Source of the DNA: Macrostomum hystrix
Taxonomy: Eukaryota; Platyhelminthes; Macrostomidae
Assembly (NCBI GenBank): GCA_950097015.1
Contig: CATNEN010000008.1
Location: 4,066,501 to 4,130,500, forward strand
Reading direction: 5' to 3'
Length of the DNA: 64,000 nt
Shown piece by piece: positions 1 through 12,697 of this stretch. A program made the position numbers and the translations under genes. The notes under the pieces were generated by a model that ran no database searches, was not told the DNA's origin, and was given only the letters and a program-made list of their open reading frames with translations. How positions within the stretch are numbered: position 1 is the first letter of the stretch; the number at the start of each line of letters is the position of its first letter.

Positions 1-909
1 GAGGAAGTCACTGGTTCGAAGATTCTTCGCCACTAGGTCTGCAGCGAGACTAAAGAGGGAGACGGTAGATTCGAGAGGGAGAGGCGATAGATTCGAGAGG
101 TAGAGATGGTAGATTTGAGAGGGAGAGATGGTAGATTGGATAAGGGAGAGATGGAAGATTGGATGAGGGAGAGACGGTAGATTGGATGAGGGAGGGGTGG
201 TAGATTAGATAAGGGAGAGATGGAAGATTGGATGAGGGAGAGATGGTAGATTAGATAAGGGAGAGATGGAAGATTGGATGAGGGAGAGACGGTAGATTGG
301 ATGAAGGAGAGACTGTAGATTGGATGAGGGAGAGATGGAAGATTGGATGAGGGAGAGACGGAAGATTGGATGAGGGAGAGATGGAAGATTGGATGAGGGA
401 GAGACGGTAGATTGGATGAGGGAGAGATGGTAGATAAGTTGAGGAAGAGATGGTAGATTCAACAGGGAGAGACGGTCGATTGGATGAGGTGAGATGGTGG
501 ATTGGATGAGGGAGAGATGTTAGATTCGAGAGGCAGAGAAGGTAGATTGGATGAGGGAGAGACGGTAGATTCGAGAGGGAGAGATGGAAGATTGGATGAG
601 GGAGAGACGGTAGATTCGAGAGGGAGAGATGGAAGATTGGATGAGGGAGAGACGGTAGATTCGAGAGGGAGAGATGGAAGATTGGATGAGGGAGAGACGG
701 TAGATTCGAGAGGGAGAGATGGAAGATTGGATGAGGGAGAGACGGTAGATTCGAGAGGGAGAGATGGAAGATTGGATGAGGGAGAGACGGTAGATTGGAT
801 GAGGGAGAGACGGTAGATTCGAGAGGGAGAGATGGAAGATTGGATGAGGGAGAGACGGTAGATTGGATGAGGGAGAGACGGTAGACTCCCGCCACTCCGC
901 CTCACCCAG
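1..909. repeat. Minisatellite-filled intron upstream of the first visible CPT1 exon
   Basis: From about 60 to 890 the DNA is a degenerate purine-rich array built on the motif GGGAGAGACGGTAGATT alternating with GGATGA or CGAGA blocks. From about 540 to 790 a regular higher-order unit of about 60 bp can be seen. It ends some 20 bases before the acceptor (...CCTCACCCAG) at 909/910. The first 59 bases show nothing recognisable. No upstream CPT1 exon is visible. All open frames here are repeats without stops. Confidence 0.85.
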
Positions 910-3900
910 GAACTCCATCTACAACGGCCTGTGGCCCACGCACATCTACAATCTGATGGTGACCACCGGGCTTGTGACTCTGCTGCTATTCTGGGATCCG
1001 GTTTGGGCCCAAGCCTTCACCAACCGGCTATGGGATCTGGCCGATCTGCTGAACATAGGCGATTCGATTCCCTACACAATTCGAGTGCCTCTGGTTGCTA
1101 TCGCATTTGGCCTAATATTTTTCATCCTGCTGCTGTACCTCAGGCGGTACGCGCTGAGGGCGCTGCTGTCTTACAAGGGCTGGATGTACCAGCCACCCCG
1201 GACCCAGAGCTGGACTACCCTCGCCTGGGGTCTGCTTGTGCGCATTGTGTCCGGGTATAAACCCAGCACCTACTCGTGCCAGGCCGCCTTGCCGCGAATG
1301 CCGGTGCCACCGCTGAGGCGCACCCTCAACCAGCTGATTGACAGCCTGACTCCCCTGTACGGTCAGGAGAGCGCCGAGGTCAAGGAGTTCAAACGTCAGG
1401 CGGCGGTCTTTGAGAAATCTCTCGGTTATAAACTGCAACGCGTGCTGCAGCTCAAGTCGTGGTGGGCGCCCAACTATGTCACGGATTGGTGGTGAGTTGC
1501 TGTAGGGGTGCAGATTAACAGTAAGACTACCAATTGTCATTTTGCCGCCCGTTTTTATACCAAGGGGGAGTTGATTTTTCTAAAAAAACTTTCTTGCAGC
1601 GCCCGAATGGTTGACAGACTAGGCGAGGGTGTCCTGTGGTTGAGGCTTGATCAGTGAAATTGGAGAAATTCGCGTCAGGGTGTCCATACTGTAGGGGTGT
1701 TCGGGGTTCGGGGTCGGGTCGGGTTTCGGGTCGGGTTTTGGTACCGGGTTCGGGTTCGGGGGTAGGTGTCCGGGTCGGGTTCGAGGTTCGGGGTAGGGTG
1801 TTCGGGTTCGGGTTTCCGGGTCGGGTTTTGGCACCGGTTCGGGGTTTAATTTTATTTCAGTTTTACTTAATTATTATTACCTTATTATGAGATAAAGCGT
1901 ACCTTTCAGAATCGCGCCAATTCAAAAAAATTACCTCGTGAACTAAACTGGCGTACGCATAATGCACTGCACTAAGGAAGGACTTAATAATCTGATCCAG
2001 TATCCAGTAATCATTCTAATGTAAATATATCATTCTATGAATTTTCGGCCCTGCATTATAATATTCCATAGTGAAAGGAATGATCTATATATCCAAAGTC
2101 TAAACTGCATTATGTCTTATGTATTTAATTATGTTTTATTTTTACCTAGCCAGCTAGTTAAGTAGGTAATCCCACATCCAGGCTAACAGAGAACTTGTAG
2201 ACCTTTACTAAACAGAGCAAATCATATTAATGATTATCTATTCTCTATATAGCCGGTTCGTTTACTGTCATCCATTCAGTAAAGTTTTTTAGCAATTTAT
2301 TTTTCTAGCATATAAGCTCTAGCCTTAGCCCTGCTTTTAGCCTTAGCTTATAATTTATGTATTAGGGGCTAGGGCTACACTGTTGCTGACTACTGACTAG
2401 CAGCATGTCTGAGACTATAAGAGCAGATAAATATGAACACAGTCAGGTAGTTCAGAGTCTACCTGACCTACCTGATCTTTTAGATGCTTATCAAAATCAT
2501 AAGCATCTAAAAGTAAGCAGTTGATTATATAAGTTCTAGCAATTTATTTATATATCTGAAGAGCGAAGAGTACGACTGAGGAGTTGAGTGGTGTAGTCAT
2601 AGTGGGGAGAAGAGTTAACAATTGAAAAGTAGAAAGAGGAAAATGTGGAATACTGGTATTTTAAGACATGCATACTGCCTCAACCATGACTCCAAGTCCA
2701 GGAGATAGTCGGGTAAAGTTCGGGGTCGGGTCGGGTTTTAAGTCCGGGTCGGGTTCCGGGTTCGGGGTTAAGGGCTCGGGTCGGGTTCCGGGTTCGGGGT
2801 CAGTGTACCGGAAAAAAATGGAAACCCGAACACCCCTAGTCCATAGTGGCCTAGTTCTACCTGTTGAACTCCTTGAAGGTCCATCAGTCCGTCTAGATAA
2901 AGGTAGGTGACCACCGAAGACGAAGATGGTGCAGGCACATTCGGGTGGCATGTCGATAGATTTTGAAGACCTGGCAAGGCCGCACTGAGGCGCAGTGCTA
3001 ATTCGTGTATAGGGGTGTATGAAATACACTAGCGCTTAAGGGAGAAATTCGACATTATTCGGCCAGAACCATTGAATATCTCGACGGTCTGAAGAGCTGG
3101 CGACTTGATTCTTGTTTCAGAAGATGCGCAACAAAAATTTGACCCGTGTTCTTGAGTATCATGTGCTTGCGTTGCTCCGTTCGGTTGCAGGACAAAATTT
3201 GTCTGGTGGGGAGTGAATTCCTCCCTTGGTAGTCCTTGGTAGTTAAGTGATTTAAAAAAATCGCACTTTTCAGGGAGAAGTACGTCTATCTGATGAGTCG
3301 CTCGCCATTGCCAATCAACAGCAACTATTATATATTGGATCACAGCTACTTCAAGCCCACATCAGATCCCGCGGCTCGGTGAGCTCATTGTGCTTTACAG
3401 TGGAGTAGACCGGAATAGTGCGGAATAGGAATAATAAGTTTGCTCAATTTTTTAACTCCACCTTTTTGGCACTCCCCAGTGCGGGCTACATTGTCCATCA
3501 CCTGTTGAAGGTGAAGCGCATGCTAGACAGGGAAGAAATAGAGCCGCTACTGATTCGCAGCACAATTCCCGTCTGTATGAGCCAGTACGAGAGGGCATTC
3601 TCAACTACTAGGTGAGTCTGTCGTGGTTTTGTTCAGTGTTGAGCTAAATGTTTATGTTTTATCGTGTTTTGCGAAAAAAAACAGCTGCCATTAAAACTGC
3701 AGAGTTCCGGGTGATGAATTCGATGAATTAGTTCACTATCCGTCATCAAAGAGCAAGGTTTGTTTTTATAACTACTTGTCAGTAGCTAGTGTAGCAATTT
3801 CCGTGTTTTATTTATTTCTCAACCATGAAATATATTTCTTTCAGCACATCATTGTATTGTCTTCTGGCCATTACTACAAACTGGATGTCTACGATGCTGA

Positions 3901-6649
3901 GGGGAGAATTTTGTCTCCTAAAACTTTGGAGGAGCTGTTTCGAGGAATTATCGAGGAATTCCAAGCAGCATTCCAGTGAGGCTTTTGGTCATGTTTGAGA
4001 TGGGACTGTCACAAAAACCCCTCCGATCCTATTTTGTCTATCTTATCGGGCGCTTTGTGTCAGCAAAGAATGCCGCGTTCTACTGATAAGTTTGTTGTTG
4101 TCAGCCAATAGTAAGCGTGCGTCACCCACCCCAAAAAGCTTGTCTTTCGTGTATCGGATAGGTGCCAACCAATAGGAACCGGCCTGTTTTGCACCGGCAA
4201 AAAAATTCGTGCCTAAAGGAGGGGGTGGGTGTCGGCCAATAGGAAGCGACTTCATTTATACCGACAAAAAATCTCGTCCCTAGTGGAGGGTTGGGGTGTC
4301 TGCAAATAGAAAGCGGCTTCAGTTACACCGACTAAAAAATCTCGTCCCTAGTGGAGGGGGTGGCTGTCTGCCAATAGGAACCGGCCTGTCTTGCAACTGG
4401 CTAAAAAATCTCGTCCTAATGGACTGGGTGGGTATCTGCCAAAAGTAAGCGACCTTGTTTATACCGACGAAAATCTCGTCCCTAATGGAAGGGGTGGCTG
4501 TTTGCCAAAAGAAATAGGCTTGTCCTGAACCGACAAAAAATCTCGTCCCTCGTGGAGTTAGATTTTTAGATTTTAGTACTTGTCAGCTAAATTGGAACCC
4601 TGCTCCTTCCAGCTTGCCTACATATCTTGTCTCTTCTGTGGAAATTTTGCCTGCCAATCAACGTCATGCTTCACGCCCCACCTCCATTTTCAAATCGCAG
4701 TCAGCGAATCGGAATCTCGCCTAGCAGCCCTGACAGCGCTGGATCGAAGCAAGTGGGCCAAGATCCGGCGTCGCTATTTCCTAGAAAACATCGAATCCGC
4801 CAATCGGGATTTTCTGACTAAATTGGAGTCGGCTATTAATGTGGTGTCATTCTGCGACGAACCAGTCTCTGAGGACTTTAGCGATCGCGGCAAGATGGGC
4901 CTGCACGGCAACGGCAAGAATATCTGGTTCGACAAGAACCACAATGTGATCTTCTTTCCTAGCGGCAGATTCGCTGTTCACTGCGAGCACTCCTGGGCCG
5001 ATGCGCCCGTGTTTGCCCACGTGATCGAATACGTCTACACGGCCGAAGCCATGGATCCCAGCAAGATCTACGACTCGGCCGGGCATTGCCTGGCTGATTC
5101 CGCCGACTCGACGGGTCCAATGCGTCGACCTGAGCGACTGGTCTGGCAATGCTGCGAAGAGCTTGGCCATGAGATCGACGCTGCGTTCGATTTCGGCGTG
5201 AAGGTGCGTATTTAATTTGATTACTACTTACTAGTCTGTTTAGAGTATGAAACCTCCAAACAACAGGTTTTTTACTCACCAGGTTCCTAACCTTTTAATG
5301 CGACACACACACATTATACTACTGACCATTGCACTGAGTAGTCTGATTAGAGTACACAATAACACTCATCTAAATTACCAGAACAACACCGACTTAGACC
5401 TGGTTGTACGCGACTTTAACGAATACGGCAAAGGCGTCATCAAGTGCTTCAAGGTGAGCCCGGACGCCTACGTCCAGATGGTGCTGCACCTGGCCTACTA
5501 TCGCATGCACGGCCGCTTCGCCCTGACCTACGAGTCCTCCATGACCCGCCTGTTCCTGTGCGGCCGCACCGAGACTGTGCGCTCCCTGACCCAGAGCGCC
5601 TGCGACTTTGTGCTGGCCATGTGCGCCAAGGAGTGCGACTCGGGACTGCGCATCCGGCTGCTGCGGCGGGCTGCCGATGAGCACCAGACCAGCTACCGCA
5701 ATGCCATGGCCGGCCTGGGGTCAGTGCGGGGGGTGCGGGGGTCATTGCTGAAGCCATTGCTGAAGCCATTGCTGAAGCCATTGCTGAAGCCATTGCTGAA
5801 GCCATTGCTGTGATCAGTACTCCGGTCATAGCTGGGGCCATTGCTGTGATGTGTAGGTGTCATTACTGGACTCTTTATTACTGAGGTCGTTGCTAGGGTC
5901 ATAGCTCAGTGGATACCTGAGGATCAGAGCTCGGGTCAGAGCTGGGATCAGAGCTCGGGTCAGAGCTGGGATCAGAGCTCGGGTCAGAGCTGGGATCAGA
6001 GCTCGGGTCACAGCTGGGATCAGAGCTCGGGTCACAGCTGGGATCAGAGCTCGGGTCACAGCTGGGATCAGAGCTCGGGTCACAGCTGGGATCAGAGCTC
6101 GGGTCACAGCTGGGATCAGACCATGGGTCCGAGCTTGGGTCAAAGCTGGGATCAGAGCTCGGGTCAGAGCTGGGGTCAGAGCTGGGATCAGAGCTGGGAT
6201 CAGAGCTCGGGTCAGAGCTGGGATCAGAATTCATCGGAGCACTGCATCACAAATTAAGTTATTCCACCTGCTGCAGCTGCGATCGTCACCTGTTTGCTCT
6301 CTACGTGATCTGCCGCGGCCTTGGCTACGAGTCGGAGTTCCTGAAGTCCACCCTCACCCAGCCGTGGATCCTCAGCACCAGCCAGCAGCCGCAGCAGCAG
6401 CTGGCTGACACGCCCAGCTGCGACTCGCCAGAATTTCGCGACTGCGTCAGCCCGGGCGGCGGCTTTGGCCCGGTGGCCGACCAGGGCTACGGCGTCTCCT
6501 ACATGTTGGCCGGCGATTTTCGAATCTTCTTTCACGTGTCCAGCAAGCGTTCGGCGCCCGACACAGATTCCACCAGGTTTATGGATCACATCTACCAGGC
6601 TCTGCGCGACATCAAAGCCCTGTTTGACGGGCACAGCCATCCGGCTTAG
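910..6649 (+). CDS. CPT1: Carnitine O-palmitoyltransferase 1, 5'-truncated, 8 visible exons
   Basis: CPT1 moves long-chain acyl groups from CoA to carnitine at the outer mitochondrial membrane, the controlled entry step of fatty-acid beta-oxidation. Exons: 910-1491, 3274-3378, 3480-3611, 3703-3757, 3845-3975, 4705-5203, 5382-5719, 6277-6649 (stop). All have GT-AG borders and matching phases, giving 737 residues. The first exon carries two membrane segments (about 950-1010 and 1085-1140), then the linker with LPRMPVPPL and LKSWW. The catalytic His lies in CEHSWADAP (His codon 4988-4990). Further family blocks are YESSMTRLFLCGRTETVRS and the C-terminal GGGFGPVADQGYGVSY. About 47 N-terminal residues of the usual ~773 are missing because their exon is not in view, so I cannot judge the malonyl-CoA-sensing N-terminus. 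The two membrane segments argue for CPT1 rather than CPT2. Which vertebrate isoform it is closest to cannot be told. Confidence 0.95.
1692..2838. mobile_element. hAT-like non-autonomous element with G-rich arms
   Basis: The left end reads TAGGGGTGTTCGGG and the right end is its exact inverted complement (14 bp). The flanks GTCCATAC (1682-1689) and GTCCATAG (2839-2846) look like an 8-bp target duplication with one mismatch, although two extra bases sit between the left copy and the left end. TAGGGGTG ends and 8-bp duplications are typical of hAT transposons. There is no transposase. Just inside each end, at 1697-1845 and 2705-2805, lie degenerate GGGTTC/GGGTC arrays that could fold as G-quadruplexes. 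Confidence 0.55.
2477..2513. repeat. Perfect 15-bp inverted repeat, 7-nt loop
   Basis: The arms CTTTTAGATGCTTAT and ATAAGCATCTAAAAG are exact complements around CAAAATC. It lies inside the hAT-like element and would form a stable hairpin or cruciform. It is not followed by a T-run, and no function is known. Confidence 0.8.
4050..4565. repeat. ~80-bp tandem repeat in a CPT1 intron
   Basis: Five to six diverged copies, each with TGCCAATAGGAA..., a variable middle, then AAAAAATCTCGTCCCTAGTGGA. The array fills most of the 3976-4704 intron. Confidence 0.8.
5733..6232. repeat. Two adjacent minisatellites (12 bp, then ~24 bp) in a CPT1 intron
   Basis: Starting 13 bases after the donor at 5720, TTGCTGAAGCCA is repeated about six times (5743-5813). 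From 5925 to 6232 there are about a dozen copies of a unit with GGATCAGAGCTCGGGTCA, alternating CAGCT and GAGCT ends. The GAGCTC and CAGCTG palindromes recur every ~24 bp. The intron ends at the acceptor 6276. Confidence 0.85.
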
Positions 6650-7690
6650 CGCTTTATTCACTAGATTTTTCCTCTAGCTTGGGGAAGAGGACAATATTAC
6701 AGATTTGCTTACTGTGCTACTGAATAACGCTTGCGAGTAGATAGTTTAGGACATGGTCGACGTTTTCTAACCAATACTCAGCTTCGATGCTACCGATTTG
6801 AATTAACTGGCTTATATTTCCACCTTGGCTTGTATTTTTTTCTTCATCGTTTCCTTTAGTTTTCATATTTTTCTTTGGCTTGCATTTTTGTTTCTTGGGT
6901 TGGTATGAACATGGATTGGATAGTCGGATCAGATTTATGCAGTTCGACTGTTGACAAATAACAGTCACCGAGGATTTAAGAATATCACGTACTATTCTTA
7001 GTAACTCTTGTTTTTAGCTAGGCCCCAGTCATACTACTCACTATTTGAGCAAGTAGGCCATATTGTGTACGTTTTTTTCGCACGTTGTAACTGACCTTTG
7101 CTTTCTTGCTATTACAATTAGCCGCCGAGTGTTTTAATGTTTTAAATGATTTCATAGAAGATTTTATTTATATTCTCCTAATCCCATCTTTTTTAGTTCC
7201 GTATTTTAGTCTTTTCTAGCAATTCTCACATTTTTCATTAGTAGTCTACGACGAATTTTTACGATAAAATGACGCTTCAATGCGATATACTCTACTGACA
7301 GTAGAAATTATAGCTTTTTTCCGCGCGTTCTACAAATCGAATGTTATCGAATAATGTTTGCGATTCGCTAAATCCTGGTTGACGCTTTTTTATTCCTGGT
7401 TGTCATTTAAAGCCATGCCATATTGATAGAAGATTTTTACTCATTCCCACTTGGCTTTTCGCTGCTTTCACTGAGCAGTTTTCAAACTATTCGGATGGAC
7501 TATTGCATGGTAGTTTATTGCTTGCTTCTATTTTTTAATCGGTTTCAGAGTGAACACTTTTAAATAAAAACTCAGTATCGTAATTCGATTACAAAATTGG
7601 CTTTTTATCTTCCAATCGATGATTTCTTTAATATTCGTGCATTCTTATAATATTTTACTTGTTACCTGTTTCATTTCTACTCGCCTTCAG
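6650..7690. other. CPT1 3' flank, unique AT-rich sequence
   Basis: Presumed 3' UTR and intergenic DNA. No coding signal is convincing: the 83-codon minus frame at 6717-6968 has no recognised family and a Lys-rich composition typical of chance. An AATAAA at 7563-7568 is the only canonical poly(A) signal I noticed, about 900 bases past the CPT1 stop, so its assignment is doubtful. Confidence 0.5.
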
Positions 7691-7739
7691 TTCTACCCCT
7701 CTCTCTCTATTTCTAACCCTCCCTGTTTCATTCCCATTC

Positions 7740-10700
7740 CACCCTCCATCTTTCATTTCTACCCCTCCCTCCTTCTTTTCTACACCATCCCTCCTTCTTT
7801 TCTACACCATCCCTCCTTCATTTCTACACCATCCCTCCTTCTTTTCCACACCATCCCTCCTTCATTTCTACACCATCCCTCCTTCATTTCTACATCATCC
7901 CTCCTTCATTTCTACACCATCCCTCCTTCTTTTCTACACCATCCCTCCTTCATTTCTACACCATCCCTCCTTCATTTTCTACACCATCCCTCCTTCATTT
8001 CTACACCATCCCTCCTTCATTTCTACACCATCCCTCCTTCATTTCCACACCATCCCTCCTTCTTTTCTACACCATCCCTCCTTCATTTCCACACCATCCC
8101 TCCTTCTTTTCTACACCATCCCTCCTTCATTTCTACACCATCCCTCCTTCATTTCTACACCATCCCTCCTTCTTTTCTACACCATCCCTCCTTCTTTTCT
8201 ACACCATCCCTCCTTCTTTTCTACACCATCCCTCCTTCATTTCTACACCATCCCTCCTTCATTTCCACACCATCCCTCCTTCTTTTCTACACCATCCCTC
8301 CTTCTTTTCTACACCATCCCTCCTTCATTTCTACACCATCCCTCCTTCTTTTCTACACCATCCCTCCTTCATTTCTACACCATCCCTCCTTCATTTCTAC
8401 ACCATCCCTCCTTCATTTCTACACCATCCCTCCTTCATTTCTACACCATCCCTCCTTCATTTCTACACCATCCCTCCTTCATTTCTACACCATCCCTCCT
8501 TCATTTCTACACCATCCCTCCTTCATTTCTACACCATCCCTCCTTCATTTCTACACCATCCCTCCTTCATTTCTACACCATCCCTCCTTCTTTTCTACAC
8601 CATCCCCTCCTCATTTCTACACCATCCCTCCTTCATTTCTACACCATCCCTCCTCATTTCTACACCATCCCTCCTTCATTTCTACACCATCCCTCCTTCT
8701 TTTCTACACCATCCCTCCTTCATTCTACACCATCCCTCCTTCATTTCTACACCATCCCTCCTTCTTTTCCACACCGTCCCTCCTTCATTTCTACACCATC
8801 CCTCCTTCATTTCTACACCATCCCTCCTTCATTTCTACACCATCCCTCCTTCTTTTCTACACCATCCCTCCTTCATTTCTACACCATCCCTCCTTCTTTC
8901 TACACCATCCCTCCTTCATTTCTACACCATCCCTCCTTCTTTTCTACACCAATCCCTCCTTCATTTCTACACCATCCCTCCTTCTTTTCTACACCATCCC
9001 TCCTTCTTTCTACACCATCCCTCCTTCATTTCTACACCATCCCTCCTTCATTTCTACACCATCCCTCCTTCATTTCTACACCATCCCTCCTTCATTTCTA
9101 CACCATCCCTCCTTCTTTTCTACACCATCCCTCCTTCTTTTCTACACCATCCCTCCTTCTTTTCTACACCATCCCTCCTTCTTTTCTACACCATCCCTCC
9201 TTCATTTCTACACCATCCCTCCTTCATTTCTACACCATCCCTCCTTCTTTTCTACACCATCCCTCCTTCATTTCTACACCATCCCTCCTTCTTTTCTACA
9301 CCATCCCTCCTTCATTTCTACACCATCCCTCCTTCTTTTCTACACCATCCCTCCTTCTTTTCTACACCATCCCTCCTTCATTTCCACACCATCCCTCCTT
9401 CTTTTCCACACCATCCCTCCTTCTTTTCTACACCATCCCTCCTTCATTTCTACACCATCCCTCCTTCTTTTCTACACCATCCCTCCTTCTTTTCTACACC
9501 ATCCCTCCTTCATTTCTACACCATCCCTCCTTCTTTTCTACACCATCCCTCCTTCATTTCTACACCATCCCTCCTTCTTTCTACACCATCCCTCCTTCAT
9601 TTCTACACCATCCCTCCTTCATTTCTACACCATCCCTCCTTCTTTTCTACACCATCCCTCCTTCTTTCTACACCATCCCTCCTTCATTTTCTACACCATC
9701 CCTCCTTCTTTTCTACACCATCCCTCCTTCTTTTCTACACCATCCCTCCTTCATTTCTACACCATCCCTCCTTCATTTCTACACCATCCCTCCTTCATTT
9801 CTACACCATCCCTCCTTCATTTCTACACCATCCCTCCTTCATTTCTACACCATCCCTCCTTCATTTCTACACCATCCCTCCTTCATTTCTACACCATCCC
9901 TCCTTCATTTCTACACCATCCCTCCTTCTTTTCTACACCATCCCTCCTTCTTTTCTACACCATCCCTCCTTCTTTTCTACACCATCCCTCCTTCTTTTCT
10001 ACACCATCCCTCCTTCATTTCTACACCATCCCTCCTTCTTTCTACACCATCCCTCCTTCTTTTCTACACCATCCCTCCTTCATTTCTACACCATCCCTCC
10101 TTCATTTCCACACCATCCCTCCTTCTTTTCCTACACCATCCCTCCTTCTTTTCTACACCATCCCTCCTTCATTTCTACACCATCCCTCCTTCATTTCTAC
10201 ACCATCCCTCCTTCTTTTCTACACCATCCCTCCTTCTTTTCTACACCATCCCTCCTTCTTTTCTACACCATCCCTCCTTCTTTTCTACACCATCCCTCCT
10301 TCATTTCTACACCATCCCTCCTTCTTTTCTACACCATCCCTCCTTCATTTCTACACCATCCCTCCTTCTTTTCTACACCATCCCTCCTTCTTTTCTACAC
10401 CATCCCTCCTTCTTTTCTACACCATCCCTCCTTCTTTTCTACACCATCCCTCCTTCATTTCTACACCATCCCTCCTTCTTTTCCTACACCATCCCTCCTT
10501 CTTTTCTACACCATCCCTCCTTCATTTCTACACCATCCCTCCTTCATTTCTACACCATCCCTCCTTCTTTTCTACACCATCCCTCCTTCATTTCTACACC
10601 ATCCCTCCTTCTTTTCTACACCATCCCTCCTTCTTTTCTACACCATCCCTCCTTCATTTCTACACCATCCCTCCTTCTTTTCTACACCATCCCTCCTTCA

Positions 10701-12090
10701 TTTCTACACCATCCCTCCTTCTTTTCTACACCATCCCTCCTTCTTTTCTACACCATCCCTCCTTCTTTTCTACACCATCCCTCCTTCTTTTCTACACCAT
10801 CCCTCCTTCATTTCTACACCATCCCTCCTTCTTTTCTACACCATCCCTCCTTCATTTCTACACCATCCCTCCTTCTTTTCCACACCATCCCTCCTTCTTT
10901 TCTACACCATCCCTCCTTCATTTCTACACCATCCCTCCTTCTTTTCTACACCATCCCTCCTTCATTTCTACACCATCCCTCCTTATTTTCTACACCATCC
11001 CTCCTTCTTTTCTACACCATCCCTCCTTCATTTCTACACCATCCCTCCTTCTTTTCTACACCATCCCTCCTTCTTTTCCACACCATCCCTCCTTCTTTTC
11101 TACACCATCCCTCCTTCTTTTCTACACCATCCCTCCTTCATTTCTACACCATCCCTCCTTCTTTTCTACACCATCCCTCCTTCTTTTCTACACCATCCCT
11201 CCTTCATTTCTACACCATCCCTCCTTCTTTTCTACACCATCCCTCCTTCATTTCTACACCATCCCTCCTTCTTTTCTACACCATCCCTCCTTCATTTCTA
11301 CACCATCCCTCCTTCATTTCTACACCATCCCTCCTTCTTTTCTACACCATCCCTCCTTCTTTTCTACACCATCCCTCCTTCTTTTCTACACCATCCCTCC
11401 TTCTTTTCTACACCATCCCTCCTTCTTTTCTACACCATCCCTCCTTCATTTCTACACCATCCCTCCTTCATTTCTACACCATCCCTCCTTCATTTCTACA
11501 CCATCCCTCCTTCATTTCTACACCATCCCTCCTTCATTTCTACACCATCCCTCCTTCATTTCTACACCATCCCTCCTTCTTTTCTACACCATCCCTCCTT
11601 CATTTCTACACCATCCCTCCTTCATTTCTACACCATCCCTCCTTCATTTCTACACCATCCCTCCTTCTTTTCCACACCATCCCTCCTTCATTTCTACACC
11701 ATCCCTCCTTCATTTCTACACCATCCCTCCTTCATTTCTACACCATCCCTCCTTCTTTTCTACACCATCCCTCCTTCTTTTCTACACCATCCCTCCTTCA
11801 TTTCTACACCATCCCTCCTTCTTTTCTACACCATCCCTCCTTCATTTCTACACCATCCCTCCTTCTTTTCTACACCATCCCTCCTTCATTTCTACACCAT
11901 CCCTCCTTCTTTTCTACACCATCCCTCCTTCATTTCTACACCATCCCTCCTTCTTTTCTACACCATCCCTCCTTCTTTTCTACACCATCCCTCCTTCTTT
12001 TCTACACCATCCCTCCTTCTTTTCCACACCATCCCTCCTTCTTTTCCACACCATCCCTCCTTCTTTTCCACACCATCCCTCCTTCTTTTC
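7740..12090. repeat. 4.3-kb array of a 22-bp polypyrimidine unit (~195 copies)
   Basis: The core is ACACCATCCCTCCTTC followed by ATTTCT or TTTTCT. One base (A or T after CTTC) varies from copy to copy, giving a binary-looking pattern. Single-base slips occur, for example near 8600, 8650, 8895 and 10130. The plus strand is almost purely C/T/A and the minus strand G/A/T. Because 22 is not a multiple of 3 and no frame has stops, two overlapping frames stay open for more than 1500 codons; these are not genes. The array lies between the convergent 3' ends of CPT1 and the SLC6 gene. Confidence 0.97.
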
Positions 12091-12690
12091 TACCTCTCGC
12101 TCCTTTTTTTCTACCCATCCCTCCTTTATTTCTACCCTCCCCTCCATTTTTACTCCAATATTTGATCATTTCTACCCCCTCCTTATGCAGCGGCTGTGAC
12201 ACTAGCTGTACACCTGGCTCAACAGGGTTAAGTTTCATTTCTTATTAATCGATGGTCGGAACATATACTCGTACTACTATTCCAACCGCATTATCAACTA
12301 ATAAATGCAACCAATCCAATTGTTTCGGGGCTCAGCTAACAGCAAGAAAACTTGAGTGTGAATTGTGTTCGAGCAATGACCAGCTCTCCACCAGCTGCTT
12401 CTGGCCTTCTTTTTGCACTTTTCTGTGCATTTTACGATCCAGTCTTGACGATTGCATTGGCTGCGGCAATAATAAGGGAGACAGGATATTTAAAAAAACA
12501 AGAGAAATCAGCGCATGCAACGCGGAACTGTGGACTTTTTCGGAACAGCAAACAAACAACAATGGAAAGCTAGTAGTCTACTTTTTGCTATAAGTAAATG
12601 AAGACAAACAATGAGATATTATTGAGCTTCTAATTGGATCCGACAGGGTGTCTGACAAACCTGAAAGTAAACTATAGAGATTTTTCAAGT
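12091..12690. other. Unique spacer between two large arrays
   Basis: About 100 bp of decayed array edge are followed by non-repetitive sequence. Open frames up to 113 codons overlap here in several frames without family resemblance. I see no gene. Confidence 0.5.
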
Positions 12691-12697
12691 AAGTATC

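Larger units (their letters stand above)
1492..3273. other. CPT1 intron holding a hAT-like element and a transposon-like scrap
   Basis: This 1.8-kb intron contains the inverted-repeat element at 1692-2838 (listed separately). A segment at 1497-1570 resembles another at 46655-46760. Bases 3050-3110 share the phrase GAATATCTCGACGGT with MITE copies near 60540 and 62470. No exon is seen between the two CPT1 exons. Confidence 0.6.

Noticed and set aside
1697-1845. Internal telomere repeat
   Set aside because: GGGTTC/GGGTC is irregular and not TTAGGG or another known telomere unit; it sits inside inverted-repeat ends of an element.
6717-6968. 83-codon minus-strand frame as a gene
   Set aside because: No family resemblance, and it lies in the probable 3' UTR of CPT1.
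7619-12248. Two overlapping open frames of more than 1500 codons
   Set aside because: Both are translations of the same 22-bp stop-free satellite in different frames. The peptide is a 22-residue period with no domain, and the reading continues only because the unit has no stops.
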